A stretch of 53,287 nucleotides of DNA from Acidobacteriota bacterium (GTDB lineage: Bacteria; Acidobacteriota; Terriglobia; Acidiferrales; UBA7541): contig QHYR01000253.1 of the NCBI GenBank assembly GCA_003223315.1, positions 1 to 53,287 on the forward strand, read 5' to 3'. The first letter of the stretch is position 1, and each line of letters starts with the position of its first letter. A program made the position numbers and the translations under genes. This document shows positions 34,843 to 43,511 of the stretch, piece after piece. Under the pieces are notes generated by a model. The model was not told where the DNA came from. It saw only the letters and a list, made by a program, of their open reading frames with translations, and made no database searches.

Positions 34843-34945
34843 GCGGGTCTTCTCGGCATCTTTGAATGGCTTCTATTTGGATGCACCTTTCAGGACCGAG
34901 AACGATCCCCGTGCACTTAGCCGCCCCACTGGGCGCTGCCTCCAT
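34843..34945 (+). repeat. ~110-bp interspersed repeat, copy B
   Basis: Same orientation as copy A. It contains the core TGGCTTCTATTTGGATGCA and the inverted pair TTCTCGG / CCGAGAA; relative to A it lacks 8 bp just after the left arm. A second small hairpin, CGCCC-CACT-GGGCG, lies at about 34922-34935. Together A and B bracket the methyltransferase gene as direct repeats. Confidence 0.78.
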
Positions 34946-35100
34946 CTGGCCTCGTCATACGGTAGTTCATCTTTGCGGGAACCGGGGCTCTACTGTAAGA
35001 CCCGATAGTTCCCCCGACTCGCCTGTTCGCGCGTGTGCTATGCCATTGATGCTGCTGGGTTTTGCGCAGATCGCCTCTGTCTATGGTTGAGTTTCATTTT

Positions 35101-35412
35101 ATGTCCATGATTACGCGCACACTTGTTTCCGGCTCTTTGACACGAGTCATCGACACCATCTGGACAGCTCTCGTGTCGTTGCTGATCATGCCCTTTGTAG
35201 TGCATGCCCTCGGGGACCGGATGTATGGCATCTGGACGCTGGTTGCGACGTTCGCTGGCTACTACGGCCTAGTTGAGCTGGGTCTTTCCCAGGCAATCAC
35301 CCAATATCTTTCGCGCTCGCTCGGGTCACTGGATACGGAAGAGTTCACGTACTATCGATGCGCGAGCGTCATGCCCGACAGAGCGCATAACACTCGCAGG
35401 TTAGCCCCTTGA
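35101..35412 (+). pseudogene. Flippase (Wzx-like) N-terminal fragment
   Basis: The frame from ATG 35101 encodes the first three membrane segments of a polysaccharide flippase: RTLVSGSLTRVIDTIWTALV, PFVVHALGDRMYGIWTLVA and GLVELGLSQAITQYLSR. After about 80 residues homology ends and the frame stops at 35412. The remaining ~350 residues of a normal flippase are not found downstream. It is a truncated copy, different in sequence from the intact flippase at 30260. Confidence 0.75.
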
Positions 35413-35569
35413 CGGCGCGGTAAGCCGTCATGTCTGCCAAGCAACACGATGTGTATCGGTAATGCAATCCTGGCACAACGCATGAGTATCCGGCCCGATC
35501 CAGCAGCTGCCGCGACAATCCGTAAGGACCGATTGTGAGTTGTTGAGTTCTCTTCAGATTACAACCAAA

Positions 35570-36754
35570 ATGCAGGCGCAGTTACACAAAATCTGCTCCA
35601 ACATCGGCTGGCTGCCGGCATACATTTGGCAGAGGGCTACCCGCAATTGGATGATGCCCACAAGCCCACTTCACCTGATCATTGCGATTGCAGATCATTT
35701 CGAGCCTTCGATGACACATGAGTTTCGGTACGCCGATCTACGGGAACAAGAAAGACGCTTGATCGCTTGGTGCCGGGATTATCCGAGGATGGCAGGCCCT
35801 TGGGTCGATTCCGATGGCTGCTGCTTGCGTCATACCTACTTCTATCCCGCGGAACAATACAACGGCGATCTGGTCGAATTGCTGGCCGAGCATTGTCGTG
35901 AGGGATGGGGCGAGATCGAGATCCACCTGCATCACGGAGTCGACGAGCGCGATACCGCGGAGAACACGGAACGTGTATTGCTCGAGTTTCGGGATTATCT
36001 GGCAGCCCACGGATGCCTTGCCCGCCTTGATGGTGAGGAACGGCCACGTTATGCCTTTGTCCATGGTAACTGGGCATTAGCGAACTCTGCAGGAGGACAA
36101 TTCTGTGGAGTCGATAAGGAAATGGAGATTCTCGCGCAGACGGGGTGTTACGCGGACTTCACCTTGCCATCGGCACCGCACCCGGCGCAAGTAGCGAAAA
36201 TCAATTCCCTGTACGAATGTGCCCTGCCATTGCACGAGCCGATACCTCATCGGCGCGGCCGACATCTCATTGTCGGACGGCGTCCGGAAGTCTTCCCGCT
36301 AATTGTTCAGGGGCCGCTAATGCTTGACTTCTCCCGTGTGTCGAGAGAGGCGTATTTCCCACATATCGAGAATTCCGAAATCACGGCGAAGAATCCGCCC
36401 ACAATGGATCGGTTGCAACTTTGGAAACGAGCGGCGATCACGGTGGCTGGGCGCCCGGACTGGCTCTTTATAAAGCTGCATTGCCATGGACTTGACCCCC
36501 GTGAACAAGCGGCCATGACTGGCGCATCGATTTCCAACTTTCTGCGCCATCTATTAATGAGCGCTAAGAATCGCAACTACCAAGTACACTTTGTCACGGC
36601 GCGCGAAATGGTCAATATTATTCTTGCTGCTTGCGAAGGATACAACGGAGATCCCGGACAATATCGCAACCACCGACTCAAGGCGATTCGAAGTGGGATG
36701 AAAACGCATCGGAACCATTCCGTAGGCAGCTCTCCGACCAGGCAAGAACCATGA
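35570..36754 (+). CDS. Polysaccharide-deacetylase-like protein of unknown function
   Basis: 394 residues from ATG 35570 (TTG at 35540 is an alternative). Features: an early HLIIAIADHFEPSM with Asp/His that can bind metal, IEIHLHHGVDERDT, then YAFVHGNWALANS, and later FIKLHCHGLDPRE. These His/Asp clusters in a beta/alpha-barrel-like protein resemble NodB-related deacetylases, but the canonical HxxxH spacing is not clear. No signal peptide is seen. It lies between a flippase fragment and a glycosyltransferase remnant. Function is likely hydrolytic modification of the glycan, but this is only a fold-level guess. Confidence 0.55.
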   Translation: MQAQLHKICSNIGWLPAYIWQRATRNWMMPTSPLHLIIAIADHFEPSMTHEFRYADLREQERRLIAWCRDYPRMAGPWVDSDGCCLRHTYFYPAEQYNGDLVELLAEHCREGWGEIEIHLHHGVDERDTAENTERVLLEFRDYLAAHGCLARLDGEERPRYAFVHGNWALANSAGGQFCGVDKEMEILAQTGCYADFTLPSAPHPAQVAKINSLYECALPLHEPIPHRRGRHLIVGRRPEVFPLIVQGPLMLDFSRVSREAYFPHIENSEITAKNPPTMDRLQLWKRAAITVAGRPDWLFIKLHCHGLDPREQAAMTGASISNFLRHLLMSAKNRNYQVHFVTAREMVNIILAACEGYNGDPGQYRNHRLKAIRSGMKTHRNHSVGSSPTRQEP

Positions 36755-36844
36755 GAGCGTAGTCAACGAGGGGCGACCTGCTGGAACAGAGCGGTTGCTG
36801 CCTGCAAGAGCAAACCATTAACCTTCGCGGACCTTCGTTAAGTC

Positions 36845-37415
36845 TTGCCGCATAAATCAGTACTTTCGGTAATCGGGCTGGATCCAGTAAGAATTGGCGC
36901 TGGTGAGATCTGGTTCCGTGCGCTGTCCAAACAGCTCGAAGGTCACGCCTGTCGTAGTGTCCTCTGTTTTGTAAATGAGCCGTCGACAGAGATCCGCGAC
37001 CGGCTTGATGCAGGATCCGCTTTTCGAGGGAGTCTATGCCGCGGCCGACGTTGTTTGCTTGATGTCACGTTGGGAAGAGCTATTCGGCTTGGTCATCGCC
37101 GAGGCTATGGCAAGCGGAAAACCAGTGATAGGAACGCGGGTCGGCGGGATCCCTGAGTCGATAAAAGATGGTGACACTGGATTTCTGGTCGAGCGCGGCG
37201 ATGAGGTGGCAATGGCCGAAAAAATCCTCTTTTTGTTGGATGATCCCGCCCTGCGGGCAAACATGGGAAAGAAGGCCAGGCAGACCGTGGAGGCAAAGTT
37301 CGATCACAGAAAGAGCGTGGCCAAGTTGATTGAACTGTACGGGTTGGGAGCGTCCGCCAATCGGGAGAGTAAGTCTTTACCGAGGGGAGAAGCCATTTCT
37401 GCCTCAATTTACTAG
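36845..37415 (+). pseudogene. Glycosyltransferase family 4, internally deleted tandem copy
   Basis: The 5' part (TTG 36845) reads SVLSVIGLDPVRIGAGEIWF and matches the first ~50 residues of the intact gene at 37452. Near 37005 it jumps, in a different frame, to MQDPLFEGVYAAADVVCLMS, matching the intact protein from about residue 268 to its end. Roughly 215 codons (~645 bp) are missing. Both copies end with nearly the same tail (SASIY / SASIHS). This is a tandem duplicate that lost its middle; the 3' part retains an open frame of 146 codons but lacks the acceptor domain. Confidence 0.82.
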
Positions 37416-37451
37416 AGAGGACATCGAAATGCGATTGCGCGGGGAAGCTCA

Positions 37452-38669
37452 ATGTACACCAATAAAACAGTGGTTTCAGTAATCGGCCTGGATCCCGTCA
37501 AGATCAGTGCGGCCGAGATCTGGTTTCGTGAATTGTCCGAACAGCTCGGGTTTCATGGCTTTCAGAGCGTCCTGTGTTATCTGAATGCGCCACCGGAACC
37601 CATTCGTCAATTTTTGCAAGCGCCAAACGTAAACCTTGAAGTACTAAAGGACTCCTACGAGCTCGGCTACGAGCCGACAAGGGGATTCCAGCAACTGCTG
37701 CGTCGCTATAAACCCAGAATCGTGCATTGCCACTACACCGGGTTTGTAAGCCCATACCCGTGGTTGTCTAAACTGTATTCTGTCGGGAAAGTTTTCTTCA
37801 CTGACCAAACCTCCCGGCCTGAAGGCCATGTCGCACACGCGGCGCCTTTGTGGAAACGCGCAATCGTATCCATGATCAACTATCCTCTCACCAGCGTCCA
37901 GTGTGTCAGCAACTACGGGTACGAGTGCAATGTAGCATCACGTCTGCTGCCGCAGAACCGTTATACGGTTATCTACAATGGAGTGGATATCGCCCGGGCA
38001 TCAGCAGGGCTACAGATGACCGAAGCTTTCCGCAGAAGGCATTCGATTCCTGATCAACGGGCTGTCGTAGTGCAGGTTAGCTGGATTATTCCGGGAAAAG
38101 GCATCCACGATCTGCTCAGGGCTGCTAGCTTGGTCCTATCCCACAATTCTGACGTGCAGTTCGTGATTGTAGGCGACGGACCGTGTCGAAGCGAGTATCA
38201 GAAGCTCGCGGCAGAACTTAGAATTTCTGAACATGTCACATGGACCGGAGTAGTACAGGACCCCCTTTCAGAGGGCGTCTATGGTGCGGCTCATGTCGTT
38301 TGTCAGATGTCACGTTGGGAAGAAGTATTCGGGCAAGTCATCGCTGAAGCCATGGCGAGTAGGAAACCAGTCATAGGTACTCGGGTCGGTGGCATCCCCG
38401 AGCTCATAGAGGATGGCGAAACTGGATTCTTAGTGGAGCGCGGCGATGTCCGAGCAATGGCCGAGAGGATTCTTCACTTATTGAATGACCCGGCGCGGAG
38501 TACAAAGATGGGAAATAAGGGACGGGAAGCCGTCGAGACCAAGTTCGATCACAGAAAGAATGTGAGCAAGCTGCTTAAGCTGTACGGGCTGTCAGCGCCC
38601 GATGTCACTGCTCATGAGAGAGAACGCTTACATGGAGAAGAGCCTGTCTCTGCCTCAATACATTCGTAG
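37452..38669 (+). CDS. Glycosyltransferase family 4 (intact copy)
   Basis: 405 residues. N-domain: VVSVIGLDPVKISAAEIWFR and IVHCHYTGFVSPYPWLSKL. C-domain: YTVIYNGVDIARAS, QVSWIIPGKGIHDLLRAA, FVIVGDGPCRSEY, then SRWEEVFGQVIAEAMA (E-x7-E) and VIGTRVGGIPELIEDGETGF. ATG start with a purine-rich GGGGAAG upstream. It transfers a sugar to the lipid-linked intermediate. The preceding broken gene is its diverged duplicate, 37 bp upstream. Confidence 0.87.
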   Translation: MYTNKTVVSVIGLDPVKISAAEIWFRELSEQLGFHGFQSVLCYLNAPPEPIRQFLQAPNVNLEVLKDSYELGYEPTRGFQQLLRRYKPRIVHCHYTGFVSPYPWLSKLYSVGKVFFTDQTSRPEGHVAHAAPLWKRAIVSMINYPLTSVQCVSNYGYECNVASRLLPQNRYTVIYNGVDIARASAGLQMTEAFRRRHSIPDQRAVVVQVSWIIPGKGIHDLLRAASLVLSHNSDVQFVIVGDGPCRSEYQKLAAELRISEHVTWTGVVQDPLSEGVYGAAHVVCQMSRWEEVFGQVIAEAMASRKPVIGTRVGGIPELIEDGETGFLVERGDVRAMAERILHLLNDPARSTKMGNKGREAVETKFDHRKNVSKLLKLYGLSAPDVTAHERERLHGEEPVSASIHS

Positions 38670-38705
38670 ACTCATTGCATTTAATTTGATGGGGAGGAAT
38701 ATCAG

Positions 38706-40013
38706 GTGAGATTAAGCGTTTTCGGATTGGGGTACGTCGGATCAGTCACGGCAGCTTGCATGGCCAGCCTTGGGCACCATGTCATCGGGGTGGATATAAA
38801 CCCCTTGAAGACGGAAACGCTCAGCGTCGGTCGCAGTCCCGTCCTTGAAGCCCGTATGGATGAATTGGTTGCCGATGCGTATCAAGTCGGCCGGCTTAGC
38901 GCTACTTCCGACGCCCATGACGCGATACGCGAATCAGAACTCTCTTTCGTTTGTGTCGCGACACCGAGTCTGCGCAACGGCAAACTGGATTTAAGCAGTT
39001 TAATACGGGTCTGTCGCGAAATCGGTCAGGCACTTCGACACAAATCAGCATTTCACACGATCGTCGTCCGCAGCACCGTCCTGCCAGGAACGGCAGACTC
39101 ACTCGTTGTCCCTACTTTGCAAGCGGCCAGCTGTAAGCAGCTCGGCGCGGACTTTACCGTATGTATGAATCCGGAATTCATGCGCGAGGGTAGCGCAGTA
39201 TTCGACTTTTTCAACCCGCCGTTCGTCGTCATCGGATCGGTGCGGCAAGAGCATGCTCGTCCGCTACGAGAACTCTACTCTTTCGCTCCCGGGGAGATCT
39301 TTGAGACGTCGCTCACTGCCGCCGAGATGGTTAAATACGCCTGTAACGCATTCCATGCGGTAAAAATCAGTTTTGCCAACGAGATCGGCACCCTATGCCA
39401 ATACCTGGGTCTCGATCCAACCGCTGTTGTCGACATCTTTACGCGCGATACAAAGCTAAACATATCCAAAGCCTATCTCACACCTGGTTTCGCCTTCGGC
39501 GGTTCTTGTCTCCCCAAAGATCTTCGCGCTCTCACTTATCGGGCCAAAGAATTAGATTTACGTTTGCCTTTACTGGAATCGATATTACTCAGCAACTCCG
39601 AACACATCGAGCGTGCCGTGCAGGCTGTTTTGGAGACCGGGAAAAGAAAAATCGGAGTGCTCGGCCTGAGTTTCAAAGCGGGGACCGACGACCTGCGCGA
39701 GAGCCCTTCAGTGCAGCTGATTAAACGTTTGTTAGGCGAGGGCTGTCAGATCGATGTTTGGGACGAAAACGTTTCACTAGGGTCCCTGGTGGGATCGAAC
39801 CGGCAGTTCATTGAAGCGGTAATCCCGCACATTGGCTCCTTGTTGCGCGGTAATATGCAGGCTGTGATTGCTGCAGCCGACCTCGTACTGATCGGAACCA
39901 AAGAAGTTGAAAAAGAGCATGTCGCATCCCTACTGCGTCCGGACCAGATACTGATTAACTTGACGCGGTTAGAAGAATCTCAACCTGTGGTCAAGGCTAC
40001 AGCAGCTTCCTGA
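38706..40013 (+). CDS. UDP-glucose/GDP-mannose 6-dehydrogenase family (AlgD-like)
   Basis: 435 residues. NAD domain: LSVFGLGYVGSVTAACMA, GVDINPLKTE; VRSTVLPGT; CMNPEFMREGSAVFDFFNPP; catalytic Cys in GFAFGGSCLPKDLRALTYRA; UDP/GDP-binding C-domain with GLSFKAGTDDLRESP. The GGSCLPKD form of the active-site motif is that of GDP-mannose dehydrogenases, while UDP-GlcNAc/UDP-ManNAc dehydrogenases usually have GGHCIPVDP. So it more likely makes a hexuronic acid (for example GDP-mannuronate) than UDP-GlcNAcA. GTG start with GGGAGGA about 8 bp upstream. Confidence 0.85.
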   Translation: MRLSVFGLGYVGSVTAACMASLGHHVIGVDINPLKTETLSVGRSPVLEARMDELVADAYQVGRLSATSDAHDAIRESELSFVCVATPSLRNGKLDLSSLIRVCREIGQALRHKSAFHTIVVRSTVLPGTADSLVVPTLQAASCKQLGADFTVCMNPEFMREGSAVFDFFNPPFVVIGSVRQEHARPLRELYSFAPGEIFETSLTAAEMVKYACNAFHAVKISFANEIGTLCQYLGLDPTAVVDIFTRDTKLNISKAYLTPGFAFGGSCLPKDLRALTYRAKELDLRLPLLESILLSNSEHIERAVQAVLETGKRKIGVLGLSFKAGTDDLRESPSVQLIKRLLGEGCQIDVWDENVSLGSLVGSNRQFIEAVIPHIGSLLRGNMQAVIAAADLVLIGTKEVEKEHVASLLRPDQILINLTRLEESQPVVKATAAS

Positions 40014-40033
40014 AAGATCCAGCTCTTGAAATA

Positions 40034-40698
40034 ATGATACCTCGTCTCGGGTTTGATCTTGTCGAGGACGCACGCGAGCTTAAATTGTTAAGAGTGGTGG
40101 GTCCGGGATTTGAGTGCATCTACGACATAGGCCGTAACATTGGCCTGCACACAAATCTACTACTCTTATGTGGCGAAGCAAGTAGTAGCCTTCGAGCCCC
40201 ATCCAGAAAATTATGCCCGGCTTTGCGCGAACATCGCGTTAAAGGGCAGGAACAACATCGACGCTCGCCCTGTCGCAGTTTCGGACAGGAATGGGGAGTT
40301 GCCATTCTTTACCTTGCCCGGAGCGGCCTCACAGGTAAACATTCCGACCGACCACCTCGATCCCCGCCTCGGTACCTTTCACTTTCAACGTGCAGACGGT
40401 GCGGCTGGATGATCTTCGACTACCAACGCCCGATCTAATCAAGATCGACGTGGAAGGTGCGGAGATGAATGTGCTACGTGGTGCCCGGGCCTGCATCCAG
40501 AAATACACGCCCGTGGTTCATGTTGAAGTACATCAAGCCCTCTTGCATCTGTTCAACACGTCAGCAAGGCAGATCCGTGATTTTCTTACGGAACTCGGCT
40601 ATTCGATTGAGGTTAGGAGAAAGGGCACCTATATTTGCCGCGTGGTTTCAAAGCGGCCTACGTCGCAAAACGTGTATCACCCAGTGTGTCTAGGTTGA
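40034..40698 (+). pseudogene. FkbM-family methyltransferase broken by two frameshifts
   Basis: Three frames carry successive parts of one FkbM protein. Part 1 (from 40034) gives FECIYDIGRNIGLHT (motif I). Near 40160 the frame shifts to VAKQVVAFEPHPENYARLCA and PVAVSDRNGELPFF. Near 40385 it shifts again to VQTVRLDDLRLPTPDLIKID and VEGAEMNVLRGARACI, continuing to 40698. All parts of the family are present in order and little seems to be deleted. This may be recent decay or sequencing errors. The intact enzyme would O-methylate a sugar. Confidence 0.72.
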
Positions 40699-40912
40699 GA
40701 CACAATTAATGATCGGCTCTCTAAGAGTCCAGGGGCATACTTACCCGCTGCGTAATGTCATGTAGCCGCTTAGCGTAGCGGTTGGCAGATGGAATGTCCG
40801 AACTTCCCATGCTCGCTGCTTGCCTTTCAACCGGAAATCGACAATACGGGCGGATTCCTTCCACCGCGAGTGCAAAATAAGGTCTACCCAATCTTCGAAA
40901 GACGTCATCTGC

Positions 40913-42187
40913 ATGAAAATTCTTTGGGTTAAAGCTGGAGGATTGGTCCCTGCGGATTCAGGCGGTAGAATCCGGAGTTACCAGATTCTTCGTGAACTGG
41001 CCAAAAGACATTCGATCACGTTTTTCGGCTTCTATGCTGAACATCCGGACGATATTCACCAGCAGCTGACTCAGGTGTTCGACCGCGTAGTTTGCATTCC
41101 TTTACGCATTCCGGTTCCCCGTGGTCGGGGCGAAGCCCTGAATTTCGCGCGGCACCTACTTTCACCCTTGCCTTACTCGGTCGCGAAGCACTCACGGCCG
41201 GAAGTTGTAACTGCGCTGCGCAATCTACTGGAGACCGAGTCCTTTGATGTCCTCGTCTGCGATTTTGTTTTTGCCGGCGCGGCAATTCCAGGGGGGATCA
41301 GCTGTCCTAAGATCTTATTTACGCACAATGTAGAAGCTCAGATCTGGCGGCGCCATATTCAGACGACGTCTAATCCTATTTGGAAAGCGCTTGCTTGGAG
41401 CGAATACCAGAAGATGTTGCGGTACGAACGCTTTTGCCTCAGAAGCGCCCAACACGTATTGACAGTCTCGGAAGTTGATCAGCAAGTGTTCGCAAGGTAT
41501 ATCGACCGGAATCGAATCACCGTGATCCCGACCGGAGTTGACCCAGAATATTTTCGGCCCGACGACAATGAAGAGCAACCGAGCGAACTCGTTTTCACTG
41601 GCCTCATGGACTGGATTCCAAACGTAGATGGAATGATCTATTTTGTTCGAGAGGTCCTTCCCCTGATTCGGAAAGAGGTTCCAGGAGTTACCCTCACCGT
41701 CGCGGGACGATCCCCTTCTCAAAGTCTGCTTGCCTTGGCCAACGCGGACAAACACATCCGGGTAACGGGGCGGGTGGAGGACATACGTCCTTACATAGCT
41801 CGGGGATGTGTGTATGTTGTGCCCTTGCGTGTCGGCAGTGGTACTCGATTGAAGATTTTTGAAGCAATGGCCATGGGCAAAGCGATTGTGTCCACGACCA
41901 TTGGGGCAGAGGGTCTGCCTGTGACGAATGGGAGGGATATTCTGATTGCCGATACTGCCGAGAGCTTTGCCTGCGCCGTAGTCGGGCTCTTACGCCAACC
42001 GCAACAACGCAAACGTTTCGGTTTGATGGCACGGCAACTCGTGGAAAGAAAATACAGTTGGAGCGCTGTATCGGATCTTTTCGATGATGTGCTCGGTCGG
42101 GTGATCCGCGAGTTTGGAGGGGCGGTCAGGTCCCAGATGGCTCCGACAGTTCAATTTCCTTCAAGCGGAGTTGGTGGCTTATCGTGA
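40913..42187 (+). CDS. Glycosyltransferase family 4 (exosortase-locus GT type)
   Basis: 424 residues from ATG 40913. The start MKILWVKAGGLVPADSGGRI is typical of the group of GT4 enzymes found in exosortase-linked loci. C-domain: VIPTGVDPEYFRP, LVFTGLMDWIPNVDGMIYF, VTLTVAGRSP, RVGSGTRLKIFEAMAMGKAI and STTIGAEGL. The upstream in-frame ~31 codons to 40820 do not resemble the family and are excluded. The last ~25 residues are variable. The stop codon touches repeat copy C. Confidence 0.86.
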   Translation: MKILWVKAGGLVPADSGGRIRSYQILRELAKRHSITFFGFYAEHPDDIHQQLTQVFDRVVCIPLRIPVPRGRGEALNFARHLLSPLPYSVAKHSRPEVVTALRNLLETESFDVLVCDFVFAGAAIPGGISCPKILFTHNVEAQIWRRHIQTTSNPIWKALAWSEYQKMLRYERFCLRSAQHVLTVSEVDQQVFARYIDRNRITVIPTGVDPEYFRPDDNEEQPSELVFTGLMDWIPNVDGMIYFVREVLPLIRKEVPGVTLTVAGRSPSQSLLALANADKHIRVTGRVEDIRPYIARGCVYVVPLRVGSGTRLKIFEAMAMGKAIVSTTIGAEGLPVTNGRDILIADTAESFACAVVGLLRQPQQRKRFGLMARQLVERKYSWSAVSDLFDDVLGRVIREFGGAVRSQMAPTVQFPSSGVGGLS

Positions 42188-42297
42188 AAAGGGCGCTCGC
42201 GCTAGTCTCCCATTTTCGTTGGCGTCTATTTGGATATACTTGTCAAGATCGACAATGCTCCGGATGCGCTCTGGTGCTCCGCAGTACGCGGCTCCAT
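42188..42297 (+). repeat. ~110-bp interspersed repeat, copy C
   Basis: Aligns over its whole length with copies A and B: common AAGGGC start, core TGGCGTCTATTTGGATA, and a common GCTCCAT end. It is more diverged, and the inverted pair that brackets the core in A and B is not preserved (left arm CTCGCGCT, right arm ATCGACAA). Same orientation as A and B. It lies immediately after the glycosyltransferase stop, 125 bp before the next gene. Confidence 0.68.
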
Positions 42298-42422
42298 TCC
42301 GCACTGCAACCGGTCCAGAAAACTCAAGGCTCGGTGTATAGACACCTCGCACACGCTTTTTGAGGGGCAATAGCTTTCGTGAAACAGGTCAACAGTCCGT
42401 GATGCAGCTTTAAGGCAGAAAC

Positions 42423-43415
42423 GTGCGGATTATTTCGAATCGCTGGGTCCGCGTCGCAGCCAAGCTCACCTTAGCAGCGGCCCTCCTGATGTGGATGATG
42501 ACCAGTGGCAGACTCGATCTGTCCCGCCTTGCTCAGGCGACCGCACACTGGCCGCTACTACTGGCCATCGTAACCATTTACTATGTGGAAATATATGTCA
42601 TGGCATGGCGCTGGAACCTTCTGCTCGGTGCACAGGGCCTCCAACTAAGTTTGCAGCAAGCTTTCTCTTTAACGATGATTGGTTCCCTGTTCAACGTGAT
42701 GATTCCAGGAATGGTAGGGGGTGACGTTGTCAGAGGATACTACATAGGCCGCCGAGCGGCTGGAAGAATGCCGGAAGCGCTCGCTACCATCCTGATGGAT
42801 CGAGTGGTGGGTCTGTTAGGACTAGCGGTCCTAGCCGCTGGGGCTGCCATATGGAACTTTAGGATGATAACTGAAAGTCGGATTCTCGAACTACTGTGCT
42901 TGTTTGCAATCGTAGTGGCGGCGGCTGGAGCCATCGGATTAGTGCTGACGGTGGCTGCTGGTGGAAGGGCCACAATTCTTGACAGATGGGGAGCGAGCCG
43001 CTGGGTTACCTCATTGATGAAGGCCATCGGCACCCTTACTCCTTATAGGCAAAATCCTCGCTTGTTGACGACTGCGCTGTCCGCTAGTGTTTTCAACCAG
43101 GTACTTTCTTGTCTCGCTTTCTACCTCGCGATGCAGGCTCTCGAGCAACCTCTGATTCCATGGGGATATTTCTTTCTTCTCGTCCCTTTGGGACTGATGA
43201 TGACCGCGTTGCCGATCTCGCCGGCTGGGGTAGGGGTGGGCCAGGCTACGTTCTTCACCCTATTCGGAATTATCCCTGGCAGCAGCGGCAAAATGGGAGC
43301 GAATGCGTTCACGGTGCTCCAGTTGCTGTTGATCGTCGTCTATCTGACGGGTTTGTATTCATATCTCACCTACAAGCACACAATGGGCGAAGAGATTCCC
43401 ACTACGCCTTCCTGA
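42423..43415 (+). CDS. AglD/LPG-synthase-TM family membrane protein (possible glycolipid flippase)
   Basis: 330 residues with about eight hydrophobic segments. Family motifs: YYVEIYVMAWRWNLLLGAQG, LFNVMIPGMVGGDVVRGYY, RMPEALATILMDRVVGLLGL and LPISPAGVGVGQATFFTLFG. Members of this family (UPF0104, the membrane part of lysylphosphatidylglycerol synthase) are often found in glycan loci, and a lipid- or glycolipid-moving role has been proposed. GTG start with AAGGCAG about 7 bp upstream. Confidence 0.8.
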   Translation: MRIISNRWVRVAAKLTLAAALLMWMMTSGRLDLSRLAQATAHWPLLLAIVTIYYVEIYVMAWRWNLLLGAQGLQLSLQQAFSLTMIGSLFNVMIPGMVGGDVVRGYYIGRRAAGRMPEALATILMDRVVGLLGLAVLAAGAAIWNFRMITESRILELLCLFAIVVAAAGAIGLVLTVAAGGRATILDRWGASRWVTSLMKAIGTLTPYRQNPRLLTTALSASVFNQVLSCLAFYLAMQALEQPLIPWGYFFLLVPLGLMMTALPISPAGVGVGQATFFTLFGIIPGSSGKMGANAFTVLQLLLIVVYLTGLYSYLTYKHTMGEEIPTTPS

Positions 43416-43511
43416 CGAGCGTTACAAATCTTAAGAATCAAGAAATTTTTCCTTCCACCAAAGCCCTAAATCGGACGACAGCGCTTTTCGGACCTTGAGG
43501 AAGACTCCCCA

